A stretch of 64,000 nucleotides of DNA from Osedax fenrisi (GCA_964019155.1 OZ025239.1:76171571-76235570); one strand, 5' to 3'; positions 24,401 to 37,388 are shown, counted from the first letter of the stretch. Translations and numbers: made by a program. The notes: generated from the sequence alone by a model not told the origin.

Positions 24401-27400
24401 CTAGTGTTTATCACACATAATGATTCTGTGCCACACATTCATCATTGATCACATACATTAGCCAATATGTTCATTACCTAATCATTCACAGCTCCATTCG
24501 TAAACGCAATCACCTCAGAAGAAGATTTGGCTGGGGCAATTGAAGATTATATCCTTTATTATGCCTTATGCTTTCATCTCTACTACACCATCATCACTAT
24601 CACCATCACCATCAGCATCAGCATCACTATCAGCATCATCATCAGCATCAGCATCATCAGCATCACTATCACTATCAGCATCATCAGCATCATCATCATC
24701 ATCAGCATCATCATCATCATCATCACTATCAGCATCACCATCAGCATCATCATCATCATCAGCATCATCATCATCATCAGCATCATCATCATATATCTCC
24801 TGTGACTAGCTATTCATTCTTTTACGACTGTTCCTTAACTAATGAACACGTATCTTTAACGCGTTCTCGAATACTGGACTAAGGTACAAGAACAGGGTCA
24901 GAAGTCGTGTCGCGAATCTGAAGGACGTCAGAAATCCACAACTTCGTCAGAATGTCATGCTTGGATACATCGACACTGAGAAAATCTCTAAAATGACAGC
25001 TGAGGTTAGTAATGGTCTAGTGGAACAGTGGTATATAGTGTTCTAGAGGTATATAGTGGTCTAGTGAACAGTAAGAATGATCATTTGAGAACACATTTTC
25101 TGGGCAAGTGATTTGAGGTTAAGTTTAGATGTTATAATACATATGTAAAAAAAAATTAGTAAAATAATACATTGAAAAGTATTATAGAAAAATAATTTAT
25201 AAGGAAAATATATGAAAAAAGTTGCTTCAACTAAATTCTTTACTATTTTTTAATTCTTAGCTCTTATCTGTTTTCTAAATAATATCATAAAAAGTAAGAG
25301 AAACAATTGTGGTTCTTTTTTTTATACCTTTTTGAAAAATATTAAGTTTTTCTCAAAAAATATAGTAAAAGTGGTATAAATATTATATATTTATAAATTA
25401 AATATATATTTTTTAATTTTACCTTTTATATTATTTAGTTAAACAAATAAATTGTAAACAAAATTTCATTTATATATTTATTTTTATTAATAATTCATAT
25501 ATTTTAGTTTTAAAAAAAATCCTAGAAATTTCGTTCATTTCATTAATAATAAAAAACAATTTTATTTTTTTTTATTTTCCATAATTTTCATAATTATTTC
25601 ATAATATAAAAAAAATATTAGTAGATTAAAAGTATCTTTTTAGTAATTTTTTAAATTCCCATCTTAAATTTCGTATTCTCTTCATGTTAAATTTCGAGCA
25701 CATTATGATGATCAAAAATTAATAACAAAATCTTAGATTATTATTATATTGTATAGTAGACGTTATGAGTTAGCCAACATTTGCAGACCTATATTCATCT
25801 AAATGATCGAATTGATGTATAGTGGTCTAGTTATCATGTGGTCTAGATGTATATAGTTATCTAATGGACAAGTGGTATGTGGTCTCATTATGTATAGGGG
25901 TATATATTATTCTAGTGGTGTATAATGGTGCAGTATTTTAATCATGCAGTTGTATAAAATGTTAATGGTATCTGGTAATGTTATAATAGCAACTAAGAAA
26001 CATTACAATGTATCCTCCAGCACTGTCACTCACTTCATACACTGCTAATCTCTACAATTGCCTACGGTACACTACCCCCCCTCCCCCCTACACACCCCCC
26101 CGCTACCCCCTACACACCCCCCCCCTCCACAGGAAATGGCGAGTGCCGAGATGAAGGCACTCAGAGACAAGTTCACCAAGGAAGCTATAGATGATCACCA
26201 GATGGCTAAGACTGGCGGTACCACTAGTTCTCTATTGAAGTGCGGCAAGTGTCGCAAGAAGAATTGCACCTATAACCAAGTCAGTAGTTCTAGAGCTCAC
26301 TGTATGATCACATTTGTAAATAATGATATACCGGCAAAATATATTGATATTTTGTTGCAAATTTTCTAATAAAAATTGTTGATAAATTTTATTAGTATAT
26401 TATCCTATATCCATTTAAAGCATATCCCATATATTACCTATCTAATATAAATATTTGTTTCAAACTATTTATTTAATATCTAGATAATAATCTTATGGGA
26501 TATCTCAGTGTTGAAATATGGAAAAATGTTAACAACAATTTTTATTATATAACAATAATTTATTACATTATTATTTATTAAAAAATTATAAAAAGCATCT
26601 TTTATATATATTTTATATATCATTAGTTTATAATTTTTTATAACTAATTAGTTTTAAATATATTAATATATTATCAGTTTCAAAAAATGTAATAGCTATG
26701 TTTTGACTTTTGATATAGTATGTATAATCATTGGGATACTTATTATTTCAGGTGATCTTATAATATAACCAATAGAATAGCATACATTTATATTAGTTTT
26801 ATAATTTGTATATATATTTTTTAATTTATATTTTACTTGGGTTACGATCAAAAAGGACGAGTTGAGTTGAAAAGGTTTAATTTTAAATGCGAAATAACAC
26901 ATTTTTAGGCTCACTTTGGGATGTAAGGCAGCCAAAAAAAAACAATTAGACGTGTAGTTACTGAGAATATGTATTTGTATCAATCTTGAGTACAATGTAT
27001 ACACAATATAACACTATTACACTAATATATAATACTATATATAAATAAAATCATAAGCTCAAATTTTCAATAATATATTTAGAAATAATTTCTAACAATA
27101 AATTTCTATAGAAATATTTAAAAAACCATGTATTAATTGATATATACTATATATTAATAATGATGTTAATATATATCCTTTGTAAATAAAAAAATGAAAA
27201 TATCCACTGAATAGTTTTATTTATATTAATAAATAAAACTATTCAATTGATTTTTACTCATTTTTTTATTATACAAAGCTTAATATCTATTGACATGTGA
27301 TATGTTAGATTAATCACTGTTTAAATTTGCAATTATTAGGGAAATACATATTATTAAAATATATTATAAATTATATAATATATTAAATATAAATAAAAAG

Positions 27401-28606
27401 GTATTTAGAATAATTTAAGACTTCACATGTATGATAATTATTCACAATTATTAAATATATAATGAAGTATATAGGGGATATTAGTAAATAAATACAAATA
27501 CTTTCTTATTAATACATAATTGTATTAACTTATGATAGAATAGGCAATCATAAGACTTCATAAATGTAGTTAGTAAATTGGTTGACAATTTATTTCAATA
27601 TTAGTGTCTTTTTAATCATGATTACTTGCGCATATAGTTGTAGTTAACATTATACAACATCTCGTAATATAGAATAATGTTAACATTAGTGTGAACACAA
27701 TACTGTTATAATTGTACATATTGTAATGAATTTTAAATAATAAACTCAGTAATTTTTCTAATTGTAATAATTTATTTTCGAATGTTTCTTCACATAAAAT
27801 CTTATAAATTAAGTTTCAGAAATATCACTTACACCGATTTAATACTAATTTCTTTTTACTTCTAGTTATAGTATTTTAATTTATATTTATTCGTCAAAAT
27901 AGATATTTATATTCTCTTTCTTTATGCTATAGTAGATAGTATATAACAATAGTTCTTACAGCATCCCTCTTAGTTATTCAGTGTTCAATATATTATGACA
28001 AAGCAATAATAATTGTATAGATATATTTTATTATAAAACTATTTCATCTCATGTACATATACAAATATATTTATAAAATTAATTAATCGTATACACCCTA
28101 ACAATTGTATATTCCTATATATATTTATTATTTAAAAATGATCAACAACATTATTTTCAGAATTTTGTCTCTACTATTCTTTTAATCTGTTATAATCAAG
28201 CCACGAAGAAATCATTAAATTTGCATTACATCCAACATAATGCACACCACCGATCAATGTTAAAAATACTTGTTGTTAACCTGATTACCTAACATTTACA
28301 GGTACAAACCAGATCAGCTGATGAACCTATGACCACCTTTGTATACTGTAATGAGTGCGGACACAGATGGAAGGTTCTAGTCATTACTTATCACCTATTA
28401 TCACCCATTATCATCGTTATCAACTGTCATACATTTAATAGAGATATTTATTTAAAACAATATTAATGTAGCGATTGATTATTTACTCGTTATATTATAG
28501 TTTATTATTATTATTATTTATAAATAAATATATATAAATAAATAATTATCTTTATGTAAATCTATGACGAGCCATATCACAATTCTTACATTTACAGTTC
28601 TGCTAA
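18417..28606 (+). CDS. TCEA1: Transcription elongation factor S-II (TFIIS)
   Basis: TFIIS rescues backtracked RNA polymerase II by stimulating transcript cleavage in the nucleus. Ten coding exons: 18417-18485, 20354-20422, 22315-22423, 22789-22980, 24069-24194, 24492-24548, 24850-25004, 26133-26279, 28302-28373, 28598-28606. They total 1005 nt (334 residues), near the usual 300-350. Residues 1 to about 82 form the N-terminal LW/TND domain (EEVQRIGKKLEKM, LAKSLIKNWKKLL). Exon 4 encodes a Ser/Pro/Thr-rich linker. Exons 5-7 encode the polymerase-binding central domain (IRIKCRELL, RYKNRVRSR). Exons 8-10 encode the C-terminal zinc ribbon with cysteine pairs CGKC and CNEC, a KKNC cysteine, and the catalytic acidic hairpin RSADEP. 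The last exon encodes only FC and the stop. All phases join. The intron after exon 6 is AT-AC. The gene appears intact; the symbol is for the family, as paralogues cannot be told apart. Confidence 0.95.
18800..19430. repeat. Diverged tandem direct repeat (about 365 bp) in TFIIS intron 1
   Basis: Sequence from about 18806 (AGGGGGCGCTAGTCGATATA) recurs diverged from about 19173 (GGGGGCATAGTCAATATAAA). Shared blocks follow in the same order, including TATATTAAACTATAATC and a CCTTTA-GAGAT end. Probably an old duplication or transposon remnant. Confidence 0.6.
23667..23810. mobile_element. Palindromic MITE in a TFIIS intron
   Basis: Terminal arms of about 40 bp (TAAAAGGGGTTTCACACCAA and onward) are repeated inverted at the right end with one clear mismatch (CTCAAACGC versus CTCGAACGC). 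The arms are bounded by TA on both sides, as expected for a Tc1/mariner-type TA target duplication. The 60-bp centre is AT-rich and has no coding capacity. Confidence 0.75.
24549..24849 (+). other. U12-type (AT-AC) intron of TFIIS
   Basis: The intron starts ATATCCTTT, a perfect minor-spliceosome 5' splice site, and ends AC. An exact TTCCTTAAC branch-site consensus lies at 24831-24839, about 11 nt before the AC. No GT-AG intron fits: exon 6 has no usable GT donor here, and only the AT-AC junction (T + GT) keeps the frame and restores the conserved spacing before RYKNRVRSR. A U12 AT-AC intron in TFIIS genes has been reported in vertebrates, as I recall. The body contains the CAT/CAG triplet array. 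Confidence 0.88.
24583..24792. repeat. ATC/AGC trinucleotide array inside the U12 intron
   Basis: About 70 consecutive triplets (CATCATCATCAGCATCATC type). It generates low-complexity open frames (Ile/Ser, His/Gln, Met/Leu) on both strands that are not genes. Confidence 0.95.
27178..27278. mobile_element. Small foldback MITE in the TFIIS intron before exon 9
   Basis: Whole-length imperfect hairpin. Ends CTTTGTAAATAAAAAAATGA and, inverted, CTTTGTATAATAAAAAAATG; the centre has perfect 17-bp arms (TGAATAGTTTTATTTAT) around a 4-5 nt loop. No coding capacity. Confidence 0.65.
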
Positions 28607-28881
28607 AGAAACCAAGTCTAGAGGATTACCACTTAGATATGCATACTTTATCTTCATTTTATATATCTTCAAATATACGTTCCTCATCTAAAACGTATGT
28701 CTACATTTTTAATAAATAATACCAACAATTAATCTTGCTATTCATTCATTGACATCTATAATCTATAAGCCTATTAATAAGCACATATGACTATTGTGTG
28801 GCCATGAGGTTATGTCATATAAATATAATATTATTTTAAAATGTTCATTTAAATTTAACTTTTATTAAAGTTTTAATATTT
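28607..28881. other. TFIIS 3' flank
   Basis: About 275 bp between the TFIIS stop codon and the start of the duplicated block. It contains a candidate polyadenylation hexamer and nothing else recognisable. Confidence 0.6.
28711..28716 (+). terminator. Candidate polyadenylation signal AATAAA
   Basis: AATAAA about 105 bp after the TFIIS stop codon. The hexamer is frequent by chance in such AT-rich DNA. Confidence 0.35.
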
Positions 28882-30919
28882 AATTCTATATAAATTATTA
28901 ACTTGATCTAATATAAGTTTTAATATTTTACACATCATATATATGTAAGCAGAAGTTCAATATTGAATGTATTAATCAATATAATAAATATGAAACATAA
29001 TAAGCTAAACAAATTATACAGTACTTGAATACTGATTATGATCTTTAAACAAAATATAAAATAGAAACATAAATCAGTAAATAATATATTAAATTCCTTT
29101 TATTTAAATTTATATTGTAACTAGCTTTCATATTTTGATGTACGTGAAATTAGGAAATTATTATGAAATTTTATATTATATTTTGTATTTTCAAAAATAT
29201 TTGTTTCTTTAATTTTGTTGTGATGACATATTTATATATTAAATTACTAAAATATTATGTTAACAATTTGTAGATGTAAAATATTTTTTGTTATCTATAA
29301 CAAATTCTTATATTTAATTATAAATTATTTAAATTGTGTTTCACTTATTAATATAATAAGTTATTATATTTAAAAGCAGAATTTTATTTTAATACATTTT
29401 TTTTATAATTTATAATTTTATAATTTATTTTTTAAATATAATTTATATAATTTGTAATATTTGTTATTCTTGAATTAAAAAATCAATTTGAATGAAACAT
29501 ATTTTTTAATATATATATTTCTAAATTAATATTCTATATAAGAATTTATTTAAATTTAATAATGTGCAGGAAATAGCAAATTTAAAAAATACAAATGATG
29601 TTATTTTAATATATTACAATGTGTCCAATAACTTTATAGAATAATACTAATTTATCCCATAATATAATGTTATTTCATTAATTTGAAATGTTACTTTGAC
29701 TCCAGATGCCATGTTTAATTTTTTACTTCGTGGTTTGTAAAAATAGTTATTGTAATTTTATTGAAAAAATTAATAACATGTCTTATTTCAAATCATATAA
29801 TTATTATTTTTCATTATATTATTTCGTTTTCAATACATATATAAATAGTATGACATTATAGGTATCTATTGTGCCTTGCACGATATCAATCTTTATATTA
29901 AATATAATTATATTATGAAATTAGTAAAATGTTTATCAATAATATTAAGGGTGGAGGCCCCAGTTAACATATGATTAATATTTTTATTTTGTCAATACAT
30001 TTTATTACTATTTTCCATGTTTAATATATTATTTATTAATTTGTAAAATTTCTCACATTATTTTTGTGTATTTATATCAATATAAAGTGTTTTATGAACG
30101 TAGTCGATATACTAATTATTTGAAATTGATAGAATATTATATATTATATTTACTTAAATTTTATATATTAAACTATGAATGTAATTTTCTCAAGTTTTTC
30201 ACTTAGTAACCACATATAAATTTATTAACATTAATGCCTGCTACTTTTTGGATTTCTATTATTTTTATATGAAATTTGTAATTTTAATGTATAACATATC
30301 TATATGAATCCTGGTGGATTTATTATTATATTTTATATTAATTAAATAAATGGTGATAAACTTATACACTTACATAAGCCAATATAAACATTATTTATAA
30401 AAATATGAGGTTGTGTTACTGTCTCCAATATTACATTACTTACATGCTTTGTGAGCTTATCAATATATTGCTGTATACATATGATTAGTAATAGAAGTGA
30501 CTGCTAATCTACATGTGTAAACTATAATTCTTAATGTTCAATTTTCCGAAATATGAATGTTAAATTATCATTACGTCGGTCTCGTCTGTTATTATTATAT
30601 TACAATTACCTATCTAATTTACATAAAAAGGGATATTATTTTAATTAAAGATTAATATAACAACGGGACTTATATATACATGATCATTCTACTATAAATG
30701 CTTCAGATAAAGTAACCTAAAAGTAGTATAGTATAAGGTATACGTTATAATCTATAGCTCTTGCATCACATCTATAGTTGGTAGACATTCAATGGTAATT
30801 CTTAATGCTACCTGTTTACAGTGTTGATTTGAGAAGTTCTGTAGGTGAAGTATGCTAGTACATGCCTGTTATAATACACCTTTCATGAGTTATACAGTAT
30901 AACTTATACTATATATGTA

Positions 30920-31090
30920 CAGAGCTGGGCAGTTTCGCCGATATAGTTAAGGCAAAAAATCAGTATCGTAGATACATTTGTATTTGTATCTATTATACAA
31001 ATTATAAAAGTATTTGTAATCGTATCTATTAGTCATACATAGTATCTACTAAGAAAATTATGTAAACAGATACATTTTATTAAATAATAT
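30920..31090. repeat. hAT-type terminal sequence, copy 1
   Basis: Begins CAGAGCTGGGCA, a common end of animal hAT elements, followed by the usual subterminal TATTTGTATCTATT and GATACATTTTATT motifs. It is about 1.5 kb from a degraded hAT transposase on the minus strand and may be that element's 3' end. The opposite terminus was not found. Present again at 59808. Confidence 0.45.
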
Positions 31091-31929
31091 ATCATTTGGA
31101 CATTATATGTATTTTATATAAATATTTTATATTATAATATTATAAATTAATTTTAATATATATAAATCATCAATATATTTTGTAAATATTGAAATTAATT
31201 CATTGTTAAAAATTATGATATATCAATTATAAAAAAAAAACTCAAAAATCATTATATACATTTATTGAAAACAAAGACATTATTTTGATAATATATGTTA
31301 TATATTATTGATTTATAATTCAAAATTATATATTACTTTGAAAGATTAAATCATTTTAATCAATATGATTAATTCTAAATAATAATAATTAATAATTATT
31401 AATAATATTATAATATATTAATAATTTATTTTTTGTATTTTTATAATTTACTATATTCGTGTTGTACATTCGAAATTAAAGGTCGCTGATTATTTTGAGT
31501 TTAAAAATAGTATATTGTAATTATGTATATTTCTCTATAGTATGTAATGGCTCATAGTATAATTTCAGATGAAATAAACGCTGGTATACCATCGTGTGTA
31601 CAACCAGTGTATACACTAAAAGATTCATCGTGGGTATCATTAAATGTCAACAAATTTATTCTATATCATCTATTGAAGAACACGTTATAAGGTGTAACTA
31701 TTTAATATGTCCTTTTAAAAGGGGTATCTCACAACCAGTTTTTCCGGAAACTTTTGCTATAAAGTTATTTTCTAGCAAGTTAACTATAACTTTAGTTACT
31801 TGTTACCAGTTACCTAATTCGTTTGGCACTTCCATCAACTTCTTTATGGAAGTTTTCGGACGTGCTATTATTAATGTATTTATTGAGAAAACGGTATGTT
31901 TTGAGATTTAACTTGAGTATTACAGTTAA

Positions 31930-32300
31930 GTCAATTGACCAGATATGATGAAGTAGATCATTCCAGATTTTTTGAGCATGGACGAAGACAGCTTTATGTT
32001 AGGGATATGTTAAATATGATATAACTGGTGTTTTTAATTTGAATTTGTTTATTTATTATTTTTCGTAAATAGTAATGTTGGGAGTTAGTAAGTTGGCAAG
32101 ATAGTCTGGTGTATTATGGTGTGTAGATAAATGTATGGTGAGTGAAATATTATAAATTATACTGGATTTTATTGGCAGCCAATGGTTCTTAGAGGAGATA
32201 TGTGTTGTCTGGAATGTTAAGCTATTTTGAATATAAATATGATAGCTCTGTTTTGAAAGCGTTGGAGTTTATTTATTATATTATGAGGAGGCATATATGT
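31930..32300 (-). pseudogene. LINE reverse transcriptase 3' remnant, copy 1
   Basis: Minus-strand frames read NKLQRFQNRAIIF, then in another frame WLPIKSSIIYNISL, TPDYLANLLTPN and finally a HAQKIWNDLL-like end. These follow the order of the C-terminal part of LINE (CR1/jockey-like) polyproteins. Stops and frame changes show it is dead. An AGT microsatellite (about 32418-32490) interrupts it. Confidence 0.55.
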
Positions 32301-32416
32301 CCCTATAGGGACAGGAATTACAGTAATAAATATGGGGTAGAATGAGGGATGTAGCGAGAAGATTGCAGTATTAAAACTAATGAAGGGTATATATACAATA
32401 ATATTATTGTTCTTAT

Positions 32417-32470
<54 letters not shown>

Positions 32471-32603
32471 TAGTAGTAGTAGTAGTAGTAACCTTGTAAC
32501 ATAATGGTTTATACACTGCCATCAACATTGCGTGAGTTTTCGACTGTGTTTCGAAGTTATTTTTAAAATTGTGTTTCGAAGTTATTAATACCACTTACTG
32601 TCA

Positions 32604-33139
32604 TCAGCATATTTTTAATTTATGGTATTTAATTGCTTGCTGTCTTCCATGCCATACTTGACTTAGGTGAACAGTACCATATTGTAAGTATAGGAGCTTC
32701 TGGCTCGCTGAACTTCTCCAATCTATAATCTTAAATATCTTCCATAAACCATTATTATGACCTGTATTTACAGATGTACCACATGTCACCAACGATGAAA
32801 CCTCTTTCATTATTACATTTGTTACGTTACTTCTAAGAAGATTTTCCATTGATTTAATCATTGTGTTAAATATCCCACGAGCTCACGTTCCAAAGGTTCT
32901 CCTATACCCACAAATATTATCGATTCGTTTCCAAATTTATCTATTAATTTTGCAAATGTGTATATCTTATCAACATATGTCCTGTCTACACTACCGTCTG
33001 ACCAAAGAGATATTGCAGTAGAATTTTTGATTTTTGTTTGTAATGTTTCCATATATGTAACTATTATAATATATAATATATTATAATGCTTTATGCGACA
33101 GATATTGTAAATCGGTATTCGTAATAATATTATCATCAT
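32604..33139 (-). pseudogene. Degraded hAT transposase (ZNF862/DUF4371-like), copy 1
   Basis: Two adjoining minus-strand frames. 33139-32858 contains AISLWSDGSVDRTYVDKIY and IGEPLERELVGYL; 32861-32604 contains VSSLVTCGTSVNTGHNNGLW and YGTVHLSQVWHGRQQA. Together they match the first part of the RNase-H-like core of hAT-derived proteins. A frameshift separates them at about 32860 and no C-terminal dimerisation region is visible. Confidence 0.7.
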
Positions 33140-33221
33140 AATTATATTTAAATTTTGATGCTATCATATTCACAACTGCTCTACCAGGGAAAGAATATTC
33201 TGATAAAACCAACTTCTTTGT

Positions 33222-33259
33222 ATCATCACCTATAGCCTATATAGGCTATAGGTGATGAT
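33222..33259. repeat. Perfect 38-bp palindrome
   Basis: Two 19-bp arms reading ATCATCACCTATAGCCTAT and its reverse complement with no spacer. The same palindrome is at 62106-62143 in copy 2. Confidence 0.9.
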
Positions 33260-33769
33260 GTATACACACTGATCAATTACGATACTATCTTATAAGATAA
33301 ATAACTATTTGCCTCTGATATGTAGTTTGCTAGTGGTGTCTTAACTGATGGTTTTATACCTTCAATATTTGTGTATACATTTTGTATGTTATTCAGAACT
33401 TAGATATCTAAGTAAGCATATGCTTCATAATGGTCTCTTTTCTATATATTACATCACAATCTCTTGTTATAGGTGATCTTCTTGTGTAGATAAAATATAT
33501 ACAATTATTATAAAAAAGATGTAATATACAAATATTTTAAAAACAATAAATATATATATATATATTTTTATTTCAATAAATGTTGTATTATAAAAACAAC
33601 TTTGATATCACACATTATATAAATACGTATCATGCTATATATGATAATAGTATATTAATGATATATATATAAGATATATATGAAAATCAAAGCATTCGAA
33701 ATCAATTATTATAAGTTAAGTGCCACAGGAACTACTCGGGATAAAGTATCAGGAAAGAAGGACTAATGT

Positions 33770-34100
33770 CCTTATAATGAATATGTAAAGCACAAGATTA
33801 TCTCCATAATAAGCATCTACGAACCTTTCCTACAAACGATTAAACGACGCAAACTAAAATGGCATGTAGGCCTACTCATATTCATACATGGTGGCCTGTA
33901 TAAAACTATAATACAAGGCATATTTGAAGTAGTACGTAAACGAGGACGCCCGAAATAGCAATGAATAGATAACATTTCAGATTGAACTAGATGGATATTA
34001 ATGATTAGGTAAATGTTGTACATGATCGAGGCGGATGGAGAAATTTGATTCAAAGGAAAGTGTGTTAATTCTCCCTACGATTTCCGAGTCACTGGATTAA
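33770..34100 (+). pseudogene. LINE C-terminal remnant, copy 1
   Basis: Plus-strand translation reads EPFLQTIKRRKLKWHVG, then RKRGRPK, then stop-interrupted WIDNISD/EADGE segments. This is the C-terminal end of the same LINE family as 53786-54475. Heavily decayed. Confidence 0.6.
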
Positions 34101-35900
34101 AAGTAAAAGTAATTAAGTATATAAATGGAAATAAATATAAATATTAAATTAACTATAAATAATAATTAATTTTCTTATCGAATTTGTAAATTTACATGAA
34201 TTTATAATTTATTTATTGTATTCGAATTTTCTTAATATCAATTCTTGTTGTTGAAATAAGTGATATCCTGATATATTTTAAATATATTCTCTAATAACTC
34301 AATATGGGATGTATTTATGCACAATTCAGTGTGTCGACATATACACACAAACACACATATACATATATATATATATATGATAATGATTTAGTTTATTTGA
34401 CTTTAAAAATTGAATATTTTAAACATTTTCATATCTTTAATATATACACGTAATTTCACGTAAAAATTACATAACAAATAAATAAAAGGATAACAGATAA
34501 AATAATAATTTGACAGAAAATTAAGTAGAGGAGAGTTAGACTATAAGATTATTGGTGAATTACGTGTAGAAATGGATGGACCGGATAAATAAACGGAGAT
34601 AAGTGCATAGGAAGAATACCAGTAAACTCGGACCAGGTAAACTCGGACCACTTTTGAGGTAAACTCGGACCACTTTTAAAGTAAACTCGGACCACTTTTT
34701 AAAAACATAAAGTAAACTGGGACCACTTATTAAAAACATAAAGAAGATTCGGACCACTTTTAAAATAACTATATTTTGTATATTTCTATAATATAATATG
34801 CTTTAACTTACTTCCACCTTATATAATTATATTATATCTGTTAAATAAATTATAAAAAGAGTCATTTAATATGATATTTTTGTGGAATTATATACTTAAA
34901 TAGGTAAACATTTAATTTGAACTCGCACCACTTTTGAAGTAAACTCGGACCACTTGTGAAGTAAACTCGGACCACTTATTAAAATAACTTATATATTGTA
35001 TACTTCTATCATAATAAATATAGCTTCTATCGTGGGTCTCGTCGGTGATATACATAGATCTAGAGAGAAATTTCTCTCTAGCTCTGTGGTGATATACGAC
35101 AATTTAAATTATGTTAAGTTATTAAATGTTATTAAAGTTATTAAATGATAAATTATGTATGTGTAGTAATATCGGAATAGGTATGAGGAATGGGGAAGGA
35201 AGGGTAATTTGGCCGATGCGGGTAATTTGGCCGACTCTAATATCTCAGAAACTATTAATGATACCAAAAAAAATTCTATAAACAATTTATAGTATTTCAT
35301 AATATCTTTAAGAATAGTTAAAATTTATTTTAATAAATAATCAATAATTATTAGTATTTATTGATTTTTATTAAAATCCGGAATTTAAACAAAATAGGTG
35401 TTTGTTAATCTGTTTGTCATTTCATAAATACATGTTGGATTGTGATATTTTTTAAACCCAAATAAAATATAATATGTTCTTGATTCTATATGTAAATATC
35501 TACATATTATATCAATATGATACAAAGCTATTGCTGAAATAACAACGTACGTCAAATCGGGTAATTTGGCCGATAAAAGTCGGGTAATTTGGCCGATCAT
35601 TAACCAATCAGATATCAGATAGTAAAATGATAGAATGTATATACAAATTGAGGGGGTATCATTGAATTGTATATAATTGTAATATATAATTTATAATATA
35701 GATGGCCATACCTCATATTTTAATATATATTTATATATTTGTATAAGGATTTATATATATATATATATATATATATAATATCATTAATATTAATAATTAA
35801 TAATGTCTAACATATTAATTACATTTATTGTTTAATTTATTTATCAATTATCAAATATTATATAAATGTATTGATATTAGAAGTTCATGGAGTCACTTAT

Positions 35901-35943
<43 letters not shown>

Positions 35944-36654
35944 ACATTCCTAATTATATAATGATGATTCTATATCCTATACTATATAATTATAATATTT
36001 TGAATTAGGCATATATAAACGAATGAAAACGTATACATTGAAACCTCTTTATAAGAACATGTGTATCATATTTGGAATTCAACTTTTCCACATTACAAAA
36101 ACCTCTATAAGAAAATATTATTTAGGAAACACCTCTTTATGAGACAATTATTTTTAGTTTGTTTTGGAAATGTTACCTCTCTATATTACAAAATTTGATG
36201 TAGTAGTTTATATCTAAATTTAGGTTTATATTATAATGTAGATGTAAAAATAGTTAATTGCAATTAGTGAATGTGTTTTATTATTCTCAATGCAGTGAGC
36301 TCATAAAAGTAACAGGTATGAAGAACTAATTAATAAAAGGTAATATACTGATTGTAGTCAGTACAACAATTATCCAAACAAGTGTTAACAACTATTTTAA
36401 ATTAAATTAAATTAAACCATATGTGATAGAAATATATTTATGATCTATTATTTTGATTACTACTTTTAAATAAATAAATTTACTAAATATATTAGAGAGG
36501 TTTCACTGAATATATAAATAAATGATTATTATATAAATACAATACAAATATCTACATTTATTTTCTAATCTATATATTATTGTATATCCAACACAATATG
36601 ATAATTTCGTTTTAATAAAAGTACTATTGTAACCTATATTAAATATTCTAATAT

Positions 36655-37085
36655 CAATCTGATATATATTGAAGATTATTTTCTAATTAAAATATTGTTA
36701 TTTTGTTGCTAATTATTGTTTATACATTATATATTTAATACACACATTATAATATCAATAATTGTGTATTTGTAAATATAACTATTCACATATGAGTGAG
36801 TAATTTTTGTATATTGTTAATCCTTAACAATTATAATATATATATATTTATTTATAAAAAGTATTATATTATATATTGAAGATTATTTTATAATTAAAAT
36901 ATTGTTATTTTGTTGCTAATTATTGTTTATACATTATATATTTAATACACACAATATAATATAAATAATTGTGTATTTATAAATATAACTATTCACACAT
37001 GAGTGAGTAATGTTTGTATATTTTTAATCCTTTTTAATCCAACAATTATAATATATTTATTTATTTATAAAAAGTATTATACTCA
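36655..37085. repeat. Tandem 210-bp direct repeat
   Basis: The segment from about 36660 (GATATATATTGAAGATTATT) to about 36850 recurs at about 36870-37080 with few changes, including the TTAATACACACA and GTGAGTAAT blocks. The neighbouring 35.6-36.65 kb is AT-rich with (TA)n tracts and no gene. Confidence 0.8.
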
Positions 37086-37096
37086 ATATCATTTAT

Positions 37097-37388
37097 TCAC
37101 ATAAATCGCATTTCTCGAACGTATCTCAACGTATCGACATAAATGCATACATCGTGACACAATTGTCTACATTGAATAGATTGAGTAGATGTATCGACTG
37201 ATTCATCGATATTCTCCGCACACATTATACAATTAACATTTATTTCACTGGTAATTTTCTTTTTCTTGTTATTCACCGTCTTTTTAACCACCTTCTTCGT
37301 CTTATCAGCATTAGCATTTTCTAAGTATTTTTTATACTGTGAGTCAGTAATAATTGCTGCGAATCCACGTAGTTTACCTTATAAAGAA
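37097..37388 (-). pseudogene. C-terminal exon of a pogo/Tigger-like transposase with a PHD-like finger
   Basis: A minus-strand open frame runs from a possible acceptor near 37383 to the stop at 37097. It reads GKLRGFAAIITDSQYKKYLE, a lysine-rich stretch, then a cysteine/histidine cluster (CIMCAENI, then CRQLCHDVC). This layout resembles the C-termini of pogo-type DDE transposases that end in a PHD-like finger. The catalytic part was not found, so it is a remnant or the last exon of a broken element. Confidence 0.45.

Larger units (their letters stand above)
28882..34613. repeat. Large duplicated block, copy 1 (left part)
   Basis: Nearly identical to 56207-63498, apart from two insertions in copy 2 (57055-57507 and 58294-59391), a microsatellite length difference and scattered single-base differences. 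Copy 1 resumes at 50466 after the 15.85 kb insertion and matches copy 2 as far as the window allows (50971 corresponds to 64000). Apart from degraded transposons at 30.9-34.1 kb, the block is AT-rich; from 28.9 to 30.9 kb I see no gene. Confidence 0.95.

Noticed and set aside
24527..24882. Ile/Ser, His/Gln and Met/Leu frames over the triplet repeat
   Set aside because: Low-complexity translations of the repeat inside the U12 intron of TFIIS.
31594..31911. A 105-codon frame present identically at 60487-60804
   Set aside because: Identity between the copies reflects the recent block duplication, not selection. No family recognised, and adjoining frames are equally open in part.
32217..32594. 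125-codon frame with a poly-Thr run (also at 61110-61478)
   Set aside because: The run is an AGT microsatellite; the rest is LINE remnant in one of several frames.
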